In this document: piece after piece, positions 21,324-33,333 of the stretch
Numbering within the stretch: position 1 is the first letter of the stretch
Layout of the letters: every line of letters begins with the position of its first letter
Source: Scilla litardierei
Lineage: Eukaryota; Streptophyta; Magnoliopsida; Asparagales; Asparagaceae
Length of the DNA: 64,000 bases
Direction: 5' to 3'
Assembly: GCA_030789695.1 (NCBI GenBank)
Contig: CM061138.1
Span: 185,047,051 to 185,111,050, forward strand
Made by a program: the position numbers and the translations under genes
The notes under the pieces: generated by a model
What the model was told of the DNA's origin: nothing
The model's database searches: none
Seen by the model: the letters and a program-made list of their open reading frames with translations, nothing else

Positions 21324-24256
21324 GACATCACTTGAGAAGGAACCCAAGTGAACAAATAGAGACGTGATCTCATCCTAGCTCAATTATCACAAAGGATTCA
21401 ACATGAAGCATAACGTGACAAACCATCTTTTGAGTAAAGGCATGAAGATAGTCTACGTTCAAAGTCACAAGGTAGGACATAAACGAATAAAGTTATCATG
21501 AACATCGCATGCATGCATACCAATTGTGCGAGTAGAATAAAAAGTTGTGTAAGCACAATATAATCGGAGGTAGCATCAAAGAAGTCATAGAGCATCAAGA
21601 TATATTCATGGAAGAATATCTATGACAGAATATACATATCATCAAACACAATATAAAGCTTATATGATCGTGTATATCACAAATTATCTCTAACATCTCA
21701 TAAAAAATAGTATAAAATATGAGCTTGAGATAAGAGAAGACATAGTGAGAAATATAGCATGAAGATCACTAACCAAAATGCATGAGTGTTATGTCACTTG
21801 TGAAAATATCATACATGAAAGATTTAGCTATAGACATGAAAGATCTCTTGAATAAAATTATAGCTAAACAATAGTCATGAAGTAATTAAAATGACAAGTA
21901 ACATACATTGATCACCTCAAATCATATCAATACGTCTCATAAAGATAATCATACAAACTATCAGAAAAGTATGAGATGATTTGTGGTGATACAATAAACA
22001 AATATGCATAAAGATCCTAAATCATTAATCTTATTCATGGCGTGAAAAAGATATGAACATCAATATGCAACTAACCAATTCATTATATGAATGTTATAGC
22101 TACCATGGTACATGAGTCGTAATAAGACATATAAGACATACATGAATAAGGTAGTCACATGAACAAGGTAGTCACATAAACAAACAATCTTCATGAGGGT
22201 GTGACAAGAATGAGCTAATGAAGAAGTATGCTATATTACACAAATCGAATATATTAACATACCAATTGTAAGTATGGTAGTCAAAACCAATATATTAAAA
22301 TACCAATTGTATTAAACACATACTTACAACCATTTAGCTCTCCCTATATGTGTGCATCTCCAATGCACCATCCTTTTCTTTGAATTGATCCAAACCAAGG
22401 AATGTGTAGGGTAGGCATCTTGCACATCAATCTGACAATTCAACAATTGGTGGTATCCAAACACTTTTTGGATCCAATAGGTTAAGGAACAAAATCAAGT
22501 AGTCCAATAACCAATCATTTACCAATTGTAAATAACACTCATCAATAGAAATGCATGACATGCATTAATATGAGTTATTATAATCACGAAAATCATACAT
22601 ATAATGAATTAACAATTCTCAACCATTAGAAATTAGATACACCTAAACTAATAATTCCTATGCATATGATTTAGTCAAGCAACATCATTATGAATACACA
22701 CATCTAATACAATAGTGTGTGCAAGAAAGATTCCGTGTTTAATATGCATATTTGCATAAAAAATAAACATTCACGGCACAACACATATTGAAGGAAGGCA
22801 TGAAAAGTAATACCACAAAGAGTGTGCATGAAAAGCATAAAGTATTAATTTTTAAAACCAAATTTCTCTTTCCCTTTGGCATATCAATAAGATAGGAAGG
22901 TGCAAATTGATAATAGATCACCAAGGGTTAGAGAAATCAACTAATCTATATGCACACACATAATACGAATGAAATGCAATGACATATAGATGAACATAAC
23001 ATGATAGCAATCAAAACTGTCATACTCCCACACAATCATACAAATTATGCAAACTTGGGAGTAGAAGGCGAACTCACATATACATATGGGTACAAAAAGT
23101 GATCATACAAGCATGATACCCAAGCAATGAAGTGTAATATGAGTGAGTACGCAAGGTGGAAATCAAATAAAGACAGAGTTTGATTTTATATATAGTCGCA
23201 TAAGAATTTGTCAATCCTAATATACGATCATATATGTGTGTTCATACCATGCCTAGAAACATTCTTAGGAATCCAAAAGATAGTGATTTGGGATTCTTAA
23301 GTAGAGGTTGTGTAGTGGCATGAGTAGGAAGTTGGGATGCACGCTTGTGAAGTTGAACATAAATATAAGCGTGTCCCGTGTGTGAAACATGTAAATGAGC
23401 ATTAGTTCTAACATGAAATTTTTTTAAGCCACATGTTATAAATAATCCTCGAATAAACATATGAGTAAGTATTATGAATACGTAATGCACATGAGTCAAG
23501 AATTTGACACACGTGAAACACATAGACATGAATGACATACAAGACACACAATATGCAAATATAGAATATGCATGAGATAGTCTCAAATACAAAGTGACAT
23601 CTACATGCATCCAACACACATGGATACCAAATGTAAGAATATACTTACAACATTAAGCTCCCCCTACTTTGGTGCATCACTTAAGCACCATCAACTCCAT
23701 TTGAAAGAAAATCTTTGCAAAATAAGGAGTTAGTAGGGTTGGTATCTCAATGTGGATTGTACCTAGAAAACATAAGTTTGGTATCCAAAAACCTTTTTGG
23801 ATCCTATGGGTTAGGCAACAAATTTAACAAACTAAATTCAAATTATTGTAACCCATAACCTAATGTAATCACAGACAATATTAATGAAACACTTAATCAT
23901 GTTACAAGATAAATATCTTAACCACATACATGCATGCACCAAATGCACCAAAAGTAAACATGTATAATAATCCAAAAGCATGACATGCATCACATGCAAC
24001 AAACCATAAGTATGAACCAAAGCATGTGTTGCATGAAAATATTAAACATTTTAGACATGAAAATCATAAACACAATGATTTATTAATAAACATGCAATGG
24101 AAATCAAATTCAATATGAATTTATGTTTCTAACAAACATGAGCTTTTAAGACCAAAAATGCAAACAAAATAATAAACCAATTCTTAACACAAATGCTTTG
24201 GTACCCATAAAATGAATATAAACTTATGGTACCAAGCAATGAAGGGTCATCGGAAA
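21324..24256 (-). other. SIRE-B AT-rich non-coding interior (5' part)
   Basis: About 2.9 kb with no plausible protein. It begins with the second copy of the SIRE-A TSD. TACCAATTGT-like words recur near 21,518, 22,260, 22,303 and 22,530. Two related segments (about 22,330-22,510 and 23,640-23,830) share a CTCCC(CC)TA start, a GTGCATC...GCACCATC block and TTTTTGGATCC(A/T)AT(A/G)GGTTA, so part of the interior is duplicated. Pol is absent from the place where it should be. Confidence 0.6.
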
Positions 24257-24367
24257 CTAACCCTTCAGAAGCCACGTCCAAGAGGACCGTGATTTCCCAA
24301 CATAATCATCATTCAAAATAATATCATGAATATAACATTGCACATACATATCCTTAGCATGAATGCT
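24257..24367 (-). pseudogene. SIRE-B gag, C-terminal tail
   Basis: Read on the minus strand, a frame ends with YVGKSRSSWTWLLKG and a stop, the same tail as SIRE-A gag (YVGKSKSTWTWLPK). It joins the gag piece at 35,797 after removal of Gypsy-1 and one TSD copy. Confidence 0.8.
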
Positions 24368-24711
24368 TGTCACGCCCCGCTTCCCTAAAATGGAGGCGAG
24401 TCGTGAAAAGGTCCGCACGAGAGTGGAGCTGTGAAGCCCCAAACCCGATAAGCGTCAATAAAACATAAGCAGGTCCCTGTAACCACAACGGAACAACAAT
24501 AATAACACAAGGAGAGACTGAAATAAAATCTCATATCTCACAAATTGTCCAACATGAAAATAAGTTCAACATCCAGAAAAGCCACCGGGCAAAAAGGAAG
24601 AGTCTAAAGGCCCAGAACAAGGCCAACAAAACAACACCGCAACAAGTATTAGGTGCTACGCACCGACAACAAAATGGCAGTCTAAACAAAAGGGAAAACA
24701 CAACGGAGACA

Positions 24712-24819
24712 CTAGGACTGGTCCCCAGTGTCCACGTACTCCCCGTCAAACACAAGCTCGGGCTCGGCGTCAGCAAACACCTCGTCCTCAACAAGGTACT
24801 CAGGCTCAGGATCTAACAT
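24712..24819 (-). CDS. Small acidic ORF inside the Gypsy-1 LTR
   Basis: A 35-codon frame, ATG to TAG, strongly acidic (MLDPEPEYLVEDEVF start, ending TGDQS). The same frame is in the other LTR at 33,678-33,785. Gypsy-2 has a 34-codon acidic frame at the equivalent site with a shared E(P/L)EY motif. Whether it is translated is unknown. The ATG overlaps the putative acceptor of the LTR intron, so splicing there would remove the start. Confidence 0.3.
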   Translation of the reverse strand: MLDPEPEYLVEDEVFADAEPELVFDGEYVDTGDQS

Positions 24820-26144
24820 GTGTCACCCAAAAGAGCAAAGGGGCACATGTCAGCAAGTCTAAAAGACTTGGGCAAGGAAACTGAAAGTAAGGCAACTAGC
24901 AACCTAGCAGTTTTAGTATGCATGACATGGCAGTTATAACATGAGTGCACAAGCAAGACATGGTGAACAATAAGTACAAGAGAACAATTAACGGGATAAG
25001 ACAAGAGTAGCCAAGCTACTAACAATCTCAATCAATTCACTATTCACGTTTCACTGTTGTTTGTAGATGTTTACGCCTTACAGCTGAACGGTATAACATT
25101 CACGCTGATTGGCCGCTTAACACTACCCCAAAACCCAGAGTTTACGCCTTACCACTGCAGTTGCTGATCGGGCAGACTCCCAGTTCAATGGCCGCTTAAC
25201 TCTTACCCCCAATACCCACATGATGACGAGCCAGGGTCCCCGCACACGAGCTCAGTAAATGAGCCAGGGTTGCCCTGCACGGGAGCTCGCATCCTAATTC
25301 ACGATTCATAAGCATTTGGCATAGGGGTGCACCTAGCCTCAATATCGAGCGTTGGGGTTAGCAACTCATTATGCTCGCTTCTGGTCACGAGCCAGGAAAC
25401 ACAAGTATTGTAGCGATGCTACGCAATCACGGAATCACTTAAAGAATGCAATGACATGACAATTAATTCGCGTACCGTTAATGGAATTTAAACATGACAT
25501 GGTAATTGTGCAACATGATATATGGCAGAACTAGCTTCGTTGTCAAGCTAGTTCCCCAATTTGCGCCTAAGCGAGTATCATTTCGCCGCCTAGTCTCTTT
25601 TACGCCTACAACAAGCAAATGGCCTAAAACATGGCCTAAACCCTAAGTGGCAAGTTTCACTTGCCTAGCACCGGGGATGACGATCACGAAGGTTCGTCTC
25701 GCGGATGCTAAACTACGGGGAAATCGCTGTTAAGGGGAAACAATCATCAAAACAACATCCATTTCATTAGGGTTTCATAAAAATACAAATAGGTTATGAA
25801 AACATCAAGAGATCGATTTCTTACCGTGAGGAGGCGGAAGAAACACTCCGGAGAACCTAAGGACCAGATCTGGAAACGAATGGAGAAGTTTGGAGAACTA
25901 GGGTTTTTGGGGGATTTTGGGGATTTGATGAGATTTTGGGGAAGATGAGGGGTAGAATGTGTTGAGAGATGGTTTGGATGATGGATCTAGGGCTTGGAAT
26001 AAAGGAATAAGGGTTTGGGGAAGAAGGGGGCTCAATGGGGGAGAAACTAGGGTTTTGGGTCGAGTGAAGGAAGAAGAAAAAGTTTGGGAGGGGTTTAAAT
26101 AGGATGGGCTGGCGGCTGCCCAGAAATTAGGGTTTTAACACAGA

Positions 26145-26562
26145 TTAGTCGGTCAAAGAGCAACCACTGACCGACTAGTTTGGCAACTAGTCGGTCGGTC
26201 GACCAACGCAGACCGACTAAGTGTAAACAGTAACTTCTGAACGAAAATAGGATTTGGATTTAGTCGGTCGATGAACAAATACTGACCGACTAGTTTGACA
26301 ACTAGTCGGTCGAGAGATGAACTTAGACCGACTAAGAGTGAACAGTATTGATACCAAAAATAAGATGATGTGTTAGTCGGTTAAAGAAGCATTGCCGACC
26401 GACTAGTTTGCAACCTAGTCGGTCAACCAACGTTCTTAGACCGACTAACGATAAACAGTAACTCCTGAGAAATTTAGAAAGCCAACTAGTCGGTCCAAGA
26501 AGGATTGCCGACCGACTGGATCGTCATCTAGTCGGTCGGTGCCCCTTCTTACACCGGCTAAT
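26145..26562 (-). promoter_or_regulatory. Palindrome array (CTAGTCGGTC family) in Gypsy-1 3' LTR U3
   Basis: Four units with the same inner-hairpin/outer-arm design as SIRE-A and SIRE-B. Examples: arms GACCGACTAGTT and AACTAGTCGGTC around TGGC, and a unit with CATCTAGTCGGTC. It lies at the start of U3 and ends about 40 bp before the TATA-like TATTTAAA. It is absent from the closely related Gypsy-2 LTR. Confidence 0.78.
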
Positions 26563-26825
26563 AAGCACCAAAAGTTCCGATACGGAGCGCGGAACCCCGG
26601 GATCGATTCCTAAGACTCCTAGGCTTGATCTAATAGTAAGATACGACTGTTATGAAGCCCGTCACGAATGACATACTTCGAAATCGACGATCCTAAGGAA
26701 GAAACGAGAAAACACGACGAAACGATCGAAAATGAAAGCTACGGAGACGAAAACCACACAAAAGGAGAAAATCCACCAAAACATATATTATATTATAATA
26801 GATCCAGATACATGAAAACCAGTCG

Positions 26826-29593
26826 TTACATCCTCCCCAACTTAAGAAAAATTCCGTCCTCGGAATTTCCAAACACTAACGTGTCCGGAAACAAAAGTGG
26901 GAAACGCTCTCGCATCTCATCCTCATTCTCCCAAGTAGACTCTCCAGGTGAGCCGTGTCGCCACATCACCCTCACAAGATTGACAATCTTGTTCCGAAGC
27001 GATTTCTGACTCCTGTCCAGAATCTGCACTGGATGCTGGTCATACGTCAAATCGGGGCGAACGGTAATCTCCGAAAAATCCACAGCATGAGATGGATCGC
27101 TAATGTATCGACGAGCTGCGACACATGGAAAACATTGTGAACTCCTTCCAAAGATGGCGGCAAGGCTAAGCGATAAGCTACCTCGCCAACCCTCTCCAAA
27201 ATGTCAAACGGTCCAATGTATCGCGGGCTCAACATCCCTCGCTTCCCAAAACGAATCACACCACGATTCGGGGAAATCTTCAAGAACACATGGTCGCCCA
27301 GCTGAAACTCTAAAGGACGACATTTAGCATCCGCCCAATGCTTAAAACGGTCATGAGCAATCCTCAACCTCTCCCGAATGTTCCTGACGATATCCACGGC
27401 CTCCACGATCATCTCAGGTCCCAACAACTCCCGATCACCAACGTCATCCCAACTCAATGGCGATCGACATTTCCTCCCATAAAGAGCGGCGAAAGGCGCC
27501 ATGCCAATACTCGCCTGGAAGCTGTTGTTGTAAGAGAACTCTACCAGATGTAGATGGTCCTCCCACGAACCCTTGAAATCCAACATGCACGCCCTCAGCA
27601 TGTCTTCCAAAATCTGAATCGTCCTCTCGGACTGGCCATCCGTCTGCGGATGGTACGCCGTGCTGAAACTCAGACGCGTACCCAAACTCTTTTGCAAACT
27701 CTGCCAGAACTGAGATGTGAACCTCGTGTCTCTGTCTGACACGATACTCACGGGGACTCCATGAAGTCGCACGACCTCCTCCATATATCTCCTTGCTAGC
27801 ACCTCAGTGGACTGTCCCACCCGGAACGGAATAAAGTGCGCAGATTTGGTCAATCGATCTACGATCACCCAAATCGCGTCATTCTGCTTCAGACTCCGAG
27901 GTAGTCCAGTCACGAAATCCATAGTGATGTGTTGCCACTTCCACTCCGGAATCGGAAGCGGTTGTAGCAACCTGGCCGTACGCTGATGCTCCGCCTTCAC
28001 TTGCTGGCAAACCAAGCACTTGGCTACACTCCGAGCCACACTCCTCTTCATACCATGCCACCAATAATTCAGACGAAGATCCTGGTACATCTTGGTGCCA
28101 CCAGGATGCACAAAATACGGCGAACTGTGTGCCTCCACCATCAGCTCCTCTCTAATGTCCCCAGCCGGCACACACAACCTGGCTCCAAACCTCAGCGAGC
28201 CATCCTCATGAATCAAAAAGTCAGTCCGCAGACCGGCTTCCACCTGCTCCCGAATCTTCACCAGCTTCGGATCCTCAGCCTGGCCCGCCTTAATCCGATC
28301 CACGATCGTCGACTGTACCAGCATGTACATCAACGAAGAAGCCGCCCCAGGAAGAACAATCTCAACACCAGACTCGTAGAAATCCTGCTGCAATCTCCAC
28401 TGCGAGGTCAAAATCATCACCGCTGGAAGCCTACTCAGCACATCAGGGACCACATTCACCTTGCTAGGGTGATACTGCAAATCAATCTCATAATCTGCCA
28501 TAAGCTCCAACCATCGACGCTGTCGCATGTTGAGCTCCTTCTGAGTAAAAATATACTTCAAGCTTTTGTGATCGGTGAAAATCTTCACTTTCTCACTCAG
28601 CAGGAAGTGCCTCCAAATCTTAAGAGCAAACACAACGGCAGCCAACTCCAAATCATGCGTCGGGTAATTCTTCTCATGAACCTTAAGCTGACGAGACGCA
28701 TACGCCACAACATGCCCATACTGATGCAACACACAACCGAGACCATTGCCAGAAGCATCGCAAAAGATCTCAAATCCACCGCTGCGATCAGGCACAACAA
28801 GAACAGGGGCAGTCGTCAACCTCTCCTTCAGAACGCCAAAAGCATTCTCACAATCACCCGACCAAACAAAAGCAACATCCTTCCGCGTCAACCTGGTCAT
28901 CGGCTCGGCAATACGAGAAAAGTCTTTAATGAATGGCCGATAGTAACCAGCAAGTCCAAGGAAACTCCGAATCTCAGACGCAGATGACGGAACAGGCCAC
29001 TCTCTGATGGCCCTAATCTTCTCGGGATCCACTGAAATACCTTCTCCAGTCACCACATGCCCGAGAAAAGCAACTCTATCCAGCCAAAACTCGCACTTCG
29101 AAAACTTAGCATACAAACGATGCTTCCTCAAGATCTCCAATACCGTCCTCAAGTGCGATGCATGCTCTTCCTCCGACTTCGAATAGGTCAGAATGTCGTC
29201 GATAAAGATAACGACAAACTTATCTAAAAAGTCATAGAAAATCAGGTTCATCAGATTCATGAAAACTGCGGGCGCGTTAGTTACGCCGAAAGGCATAACC
29301 ACAAACTCGTAGTGTCCATACTTCGTCCTGAACGCTGTCTTCGGAACATCTCCCTTCTTCACCTTCAACTGATGGTAGCCACTCCTCAAATCCAATTTAG
29401 AAAACACCCTCGAACCTCCAAGCTGATCAAAAATATCATCGATGCGAGGCAACATGTATTTATTCTTAATGGTCACCGCATTCAACTCCCGATAGTCCAC
29501 GCACATGTGATGCGAACCATCCTTCTTCTTCACTAGCAGCACCGGTGCTCTCCACGGAGACACACTAGGATTGATATAACCCTTCTGCAAAAG
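26826..29593 (-). pseudogene. Gypsy-1 pol: RT (C-terminal part), RNase H, integrase, chromodomain-like tail
   Basis: Minus-strand polyprotein from 29,593, where it emerges from the solo LTR at [16 protein letters not shown] has [17 protein letters not shown] and FIDDIL (catalytic Asp pair). RNase H follows with CDASGNGLG and the [10 protein letters not shown] segment. Integrase has the zinc region ([11 protein letters not shown]) and the core TMDFVTGLP ... SDRDTRF ... QTDGQSERT (DDE order seen). The main frame breaks near 27,110 where one base is missing relative to Gypsy-2 (CGACGAGC versus CGACGAAGC). The chromodomain-like part (LDRSQKSLRNK ... WENEDEMRERFP) is in the next frame, down to 26,826. 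Otherwise well preserved. The chromodomain places it with chromoviruses and may steer insertion to heterochromatin. Confidence 0.93.
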
Positions 29594-31335
29594 TGTTGAA
29601 TATTGGACTCCCCGGATTTGGTTTTGATGATGAGCAAACATAAATAATTCATGAACTAACATTTTGTGAGCGCAGTTTTGGAGATCGTCGCCAATTTCAT
29701 GAGAATATTCAAAGCGACATCTCAACACTTCCAAAAGCTCGTATTCAAGCCTAAAGCTTCGTTGAAGCTCCTGCAACGCTTTGGAAGTTATGAAGATTCA
29801 ATCGAAGCTCTCAAAGACCGTTTATTAAGGTTTTATTTATAGTCTTTTAGTTTCGATTGATAGAATGTTAAGCCTTGAGTATATCTTACGTTTCTATCTT
29901 CATTACGCTCATTTCGTAGCTCTAGGATCCTTGCACAAGTTCATTCTAACTTCCTCGAAGCGTCGCGCTTCGATTCGGACTTTGTTGTGCATGTTAGTTG
30001 GTACAAGAACAAGTACTGACCGACTAGATGATGATCTAGTCGGTCGGCAACTGTTCTTGGACCGACTAGTTTGATTCCTTAATTTCTTGGACTTTACTGT
30101 TTACAGTTAGTCGGTCTACGTTGACTCACCGACCGACTAGTTTGTGAACTAGTCGGTCAGTGATGCTTCTTTGACCGACTAGTTGTGACTTACTGTTCAC
30201 TCTAAATTTCTCCTAAGCTACTGTTTACCGTTAGTCGGTCTAAGAACGTTTGATGACCGACTAGTTGACAATCTAGTCGGTCAACTTTTGTTCTTGGACC
30301 GACTAAGTCAACTTGCCTTCAGACTAAGTTGTTTTGCCTCTTAGTCGGTCTACGTTCATTGGATGACCGACTAGTTGTGAAACTAGTCGGTCAGACAGTG
30401 TTCTTGGACCGACTAGTTTTCTAGGTCTGAAATTCTATCTCTTCTCAGATCTGCTCTTAGTCGGTCCATGCTTTGTGACTGACCGACTAGTTGATGAACT
30501 AGTCGGTCAGTGTTTGTTCTTTGACCGACTAACTCTCACAGATTTCTATCCGTTGGTGAATGACCTAACTTGTTTTTATGGGACCCTATAAATACGAACC
30601 TAGGTCATTTCTATCTTCAATAGAGCTGCCATTAAGAGATTCATTGAGTTCTAAAGAGATAGCTATTCTCCCTCAAATCTAAAGCTCTCTTCCTCACAAG
30701 AAACCCATTCTCTCTCATTTCTAGATCTAGAGAGAAGCTTGTTCTTGGTGAGCTCTTCAAGCTATTGCTTGATCCAAGTCTCCAACTCTTCCCTAGGCAC
30801 CCATTGCTACTCATTTCCTTGGTGCTAGGGCTTGGTGACTTCATCTTCCTCAAATCCTTCATTACACCTATTGGGTAAGAAAAACTCAAGGTATAGGATT
30901 TTGTGGTAAGCTTGTTTATTTCATATAAACTCTTTTATATTGCTTATTGGTTCTCTCGGTTGTGAGAGAAGGTTGTGATCCCGGGTTGTGGGATTCACGT
31001 TTGCTATTGCATGTATGATTTGATCTTGTGAAGGTTTTTCACAAGATATTCATAGTGGAAATCTTGAGTTAGGGTTTCTAACTCAAGTATCCGGAGGGGA
31101 TCCGGGTGGTTGGGACGTAGGATCACCGGGAACAAGTCGGGGAGACTTGGGTGGATCTGAACCCATTAACATCGTTTGTTAGCATTGTTAATTTCGTTGT
31201 CGTCATTCAATTTAAGCTTCCGCAAATTGATTTGGTAGTTGATTGCAATTTAATTTGGAATTATACTCCTTATTATTTTAAAGTACTATTCACCCCCTCC
31301 TCTAGTACTTGTGCAGTAGCTGGTAGGGCATTACA
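29594..31335 (+). mobile_element. Solo LTR of the SIRE-A family inside Gypsy-1 RT
   Basis: 1,742 bp, TGTTGAATATTGG to GGCATTACA, flanked by TSD AAAAG (29,589-29,593 and 31,336-31,340). It has the full palindrome array (30,018-30,532) and TATA box (30,587-30,594). It is a few percent diverged from the SIRE-A LTRs, so it represents an older insertion of the same family. It has no internal region, hence a solo LTR made by recombination. Confidence 0.96.
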
Positions 31336-31945
31336 AAAAGCTCATCCAACTGCTTCCGCAACTCTTCCAATTCAGCGGGTGCCATACGATACGGTGCCTT
31401 TGAAATCGGCTGCGCACCCGGAACAAGATCAATAGAAAATTCTAGAGCTCGATCAGGTGGCAAACCAGACATCTCCTCGGGGAAGACGTCGCCAAAATCA
31501 CGCACCATAGCTGGCCACTCCAGCTCCATCTGCATAGCCATAACCTCCACCGGCCTGACCCGAAATCTGACAGGACCAAGCGAACTGCTACCACGACTGA
31601 ACTCAAATACTGGATGTCCGGGAATCTCGAACACCACCTTCTTCCTTCGACAGTCGATCGTAGCATAGAAGCTCGCAAGCCAGTCCATCCCAAGAACTGC
31701 ATCATAGTTGATGATGTTGTGGACAATGAAATCAGCGAAAAGCTCATGTCCACAGACCACCAACAGGCAAGAATTGCAACCACGATGCACCGAGACCACG
31801 CCATTCCCTGTAACGATATTCCAACTCTTGGGAAGAGGGGACGTAGACAAGGAATGCCTCTCCACGAAGCTCCGAGAAATAATGCACATCGATGCACCAG
31901 AGTCAAAGAGGACTCGTGCAGGAAACGTGCACACCAAAACCACAC
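31336..31945 (-). CDS. Gypsy-1 aspartic protease and RT N-terminus (exon-like)
   Basis: The minus-strand frame starts after a predicted splice acceptor (TTAG at 31,949-31,946) with VVLVCTFPARVLFDSGAS. LFDSGAS is the retroviral-type aspartic protease active site, followed by the flap region and AVLGMDWLASF. It continues into the RT lead-in ([34 protein letters not shown]) and [11 protein letters not shown], then meets the solo LTR. It resumes at 29,593. No stop interrupts it. An upstream ATG at 31,967 exists, but the spliced start fits better because it restores the gag frame. Confidence 0.9.
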
Positions 31946-32058
31946 CTAACAAGCAATTAACAATCAAACCCTAGTCTAACAAACAACCATGTTCAAGCAA
32001 ACAACACAATCTAACATTCAAAACCAGCTAGGAAAGTAACAGCCAGATTGAGGATTAC
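31946..32058 (-). other. Predicted 113-nt intron between Gypsy-1 gag and protease
   Basis: Minus-strand donor GCAG|GTAATCC and acceptor TTGTTAG|GTGTGG. Removing it joins gag VIAG to VVLV of protease in frame. Unspliced reading enters about 13 foreign codons and stops at 32,018. The same arrangement is present in Gypsy-2. Alternative: a simple frameshift at this boundary. Confidence 0.5.
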
Positions 32059-33190
32059 CTGCGATAACCTCATCCACAGCCTCGCTCTCCACAGCGGTCA
32101 TCAGAAAAGCCTGCCTCCTCAGCGGAACAGCCTGCTGAAAAGCCTGCCTCTGCGGAACAAGAGCTGCTCCACGTCCAGCAGGAACAGACGCTCGCTGCTG
32201 CAATGGCTGAGCTGCAACAGGTGCCCTCCGCAGCTGATTTGCATGCTGACAATCCCTCGCGACATGGGAAGCATCGCCACAAACCAGACACTGGCCCAAA
32301 AACTTCCGACACTGATCCTTGATGTGGCCAGGCTTGCCGCAGAAATGGCAAGTCTTCAAAATAGGCCCTCCTGGCCTCTTAAACTGAGCTGGCTGATTAG
32401 GCTTGAAACCAGGCCTAACCACCGCTCTGGCCTGCTCCATAGGCCTCTTCCCAGCACCAACAATAGACCCCCTCCTCTGACTCAGGTTCAGCTCCTGCCT
32501 CCTCGCAGCGACCAGAACCTTCTGATAAGAGTCCAGATCGGAGGAAGACACAAAACTCTGGAGCTCCAAGGCAAGTCCCTGCAGGAACCTCTGAGCCCTC
32601 TCATCAGCATCCTGCACCATCTTCGGTGCGAACCGACTCAGCCTAGTGAACTCTTGGTGGTACTGGTCCACCGTCAAGCTCCCTTGCTTCAGATCAATGA
32701 AGCGCTGCAGCATCTCCTTCTTCGCAGCCTTCGAAAAGAATTCCTGATCAAACCTGGACTTAAAGGTAGCCCAAGCTATCGGCTCCACCAACATCTTCTC
32801 TTCCGCATCCCACCAGTTCCGAGCATTATCCTTGAGTTGCCTCTTCGCCAAATCAACCCATCCAGCCGGGGTGATCTTGGCCATCTTCAGATTATCCTCA
32901 ATGTTCCGAATCCACTCATCGGCAGCCAGAGGACCCTCAGACCCATCAAAATGTGCGGGACCCAGCTCCCGAAATTGCTTCGCTCCCGGCTCAGAGCGAG
33001 GGGCATCCGGAAGAGCTCGGGCAGCTCGAGCAAGTGGAGCATTCTGGACTTGCAGGAGCACGCCCTGCTGCACTTGCATCATCTGGAGCATCATCCGCAT
33101 CATCTCACTGTTGGTGGGTTCCCACTCAGGCTCCTCATCATGAGGGAGCGCACCACTACCCCCACCATGGGTGAATCGTCTTCCTGCCAT
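32018..33190 (-). CDS. Gypsy-1 gag
   Basis: A 390-codon frame. A leader with a Met/Gln-rich helix (MMRMMLQMMQVQQ) is followed by the Ty3/gypsy capsid domain (FDGSEGPLAADEWIRNIE, LKDNARNWWD, SRFDQEFFSK, GSLTVDQYHQEFTRLSRFAP). Two zinc knuckles lie at about residues 280-320: CHFCGKPGHIKDQC (CCHC) and CLVCGDASHVARDC (also CCHC). The tail is Ala/Gln/Arg-rich. It forms the particle and binds genomic RNA. The last about 13 codons come from the putative intron and so would be specific to unspliced RNA. ATG 33,190 is about 140 nt after the 5' LTR. The frame appears intact. Confidence 0.93.
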   Translation of the reverse strand: MAGRRFTHGGGSGALPHDEEPEWEPTNSEMMRMMLQMMQVQQGVLLQVQNAPLARAARALPDAPRSEPGAKQFRELGPAHFDGSEGPLAADEWIRNIEDNLKMAKITPAGWVDLAKRQLKDNARNWWDAEEKMLVEPIAWATFKSRFDQEFFSKAAKKEMLQRFIDLKQGSLTVDQYHQEFTRLSRFAPKMVQDADERAQRFLQGLALELQSFVSSSDLDSYQKVLVAARRQELNLSQRRGSIVGAGKRPMEQARAVVRPGFKPNQPAQFKRPGGPILKTCHFCGKPGHIKDQCRKFLGQCLVCGDASHVARDCQHANQLRRAPVAAQPLQQRASVPAGRGAALVPQRQAFQQAVPLRRQAFLMTAVESEAVDEVIAGNPQSGCYFPSWF

Positions 33191-33309
33191 CTAGTGACAC
33201 AGAAAACGAAGCAGATTAGACTCATAGCTTATGACTCGGACGTCGAACTTAGTTTATTGGACATTCTAATATTATTATCGCTATTCCGATAATCGCAGTT
33301 ACAGAGGGA

Positions 33310-33325
33310 CCTGCATGGGCCACCA
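33310..33325 (-). other. Gypsy-1 candidate primer-binding region (non-canonical)
   Basis: Minus-strand TGGTGGCCCATGCAGG lies 8 nt after the 5' LTR. An identical block is found after the Gypsy-2 5' LTR (54,819-54,804) and a similar one after the D LTR (40,083-40,097). It begins TGG as required to pair with a tRNA CCA end, but it is not the usual Met-tRNA site. I could not name the tRNA. Confidence 0.5.
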
Positions 33326-33333
33326 ACAAAACC

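Larger units (their letters stand above)
24368..26830 (-). repeat. Gypsy-1 3' LTR
   Basis: In minus sense it starts TGTAACGACTGG and ends GGGGCGTGACA. Ordered in sense: palindrome array (26,562-26,145), TATA-like TATTTAAA (26,103-26,091), a strong splice donor CACG|GTAAGAAATC at 25,824, a possible acceptor GTTAG at 24,813, then the R/U5 end. Confidence 0.93.

Noticed and set aside
32048..33292. A 414-codon plus-strand frame, and a 333-codon one at 27,986-28,987
   Set aside because: Antisense shadows of well-conserved Gypsy-1 gag and pol; the peptides show no domain.
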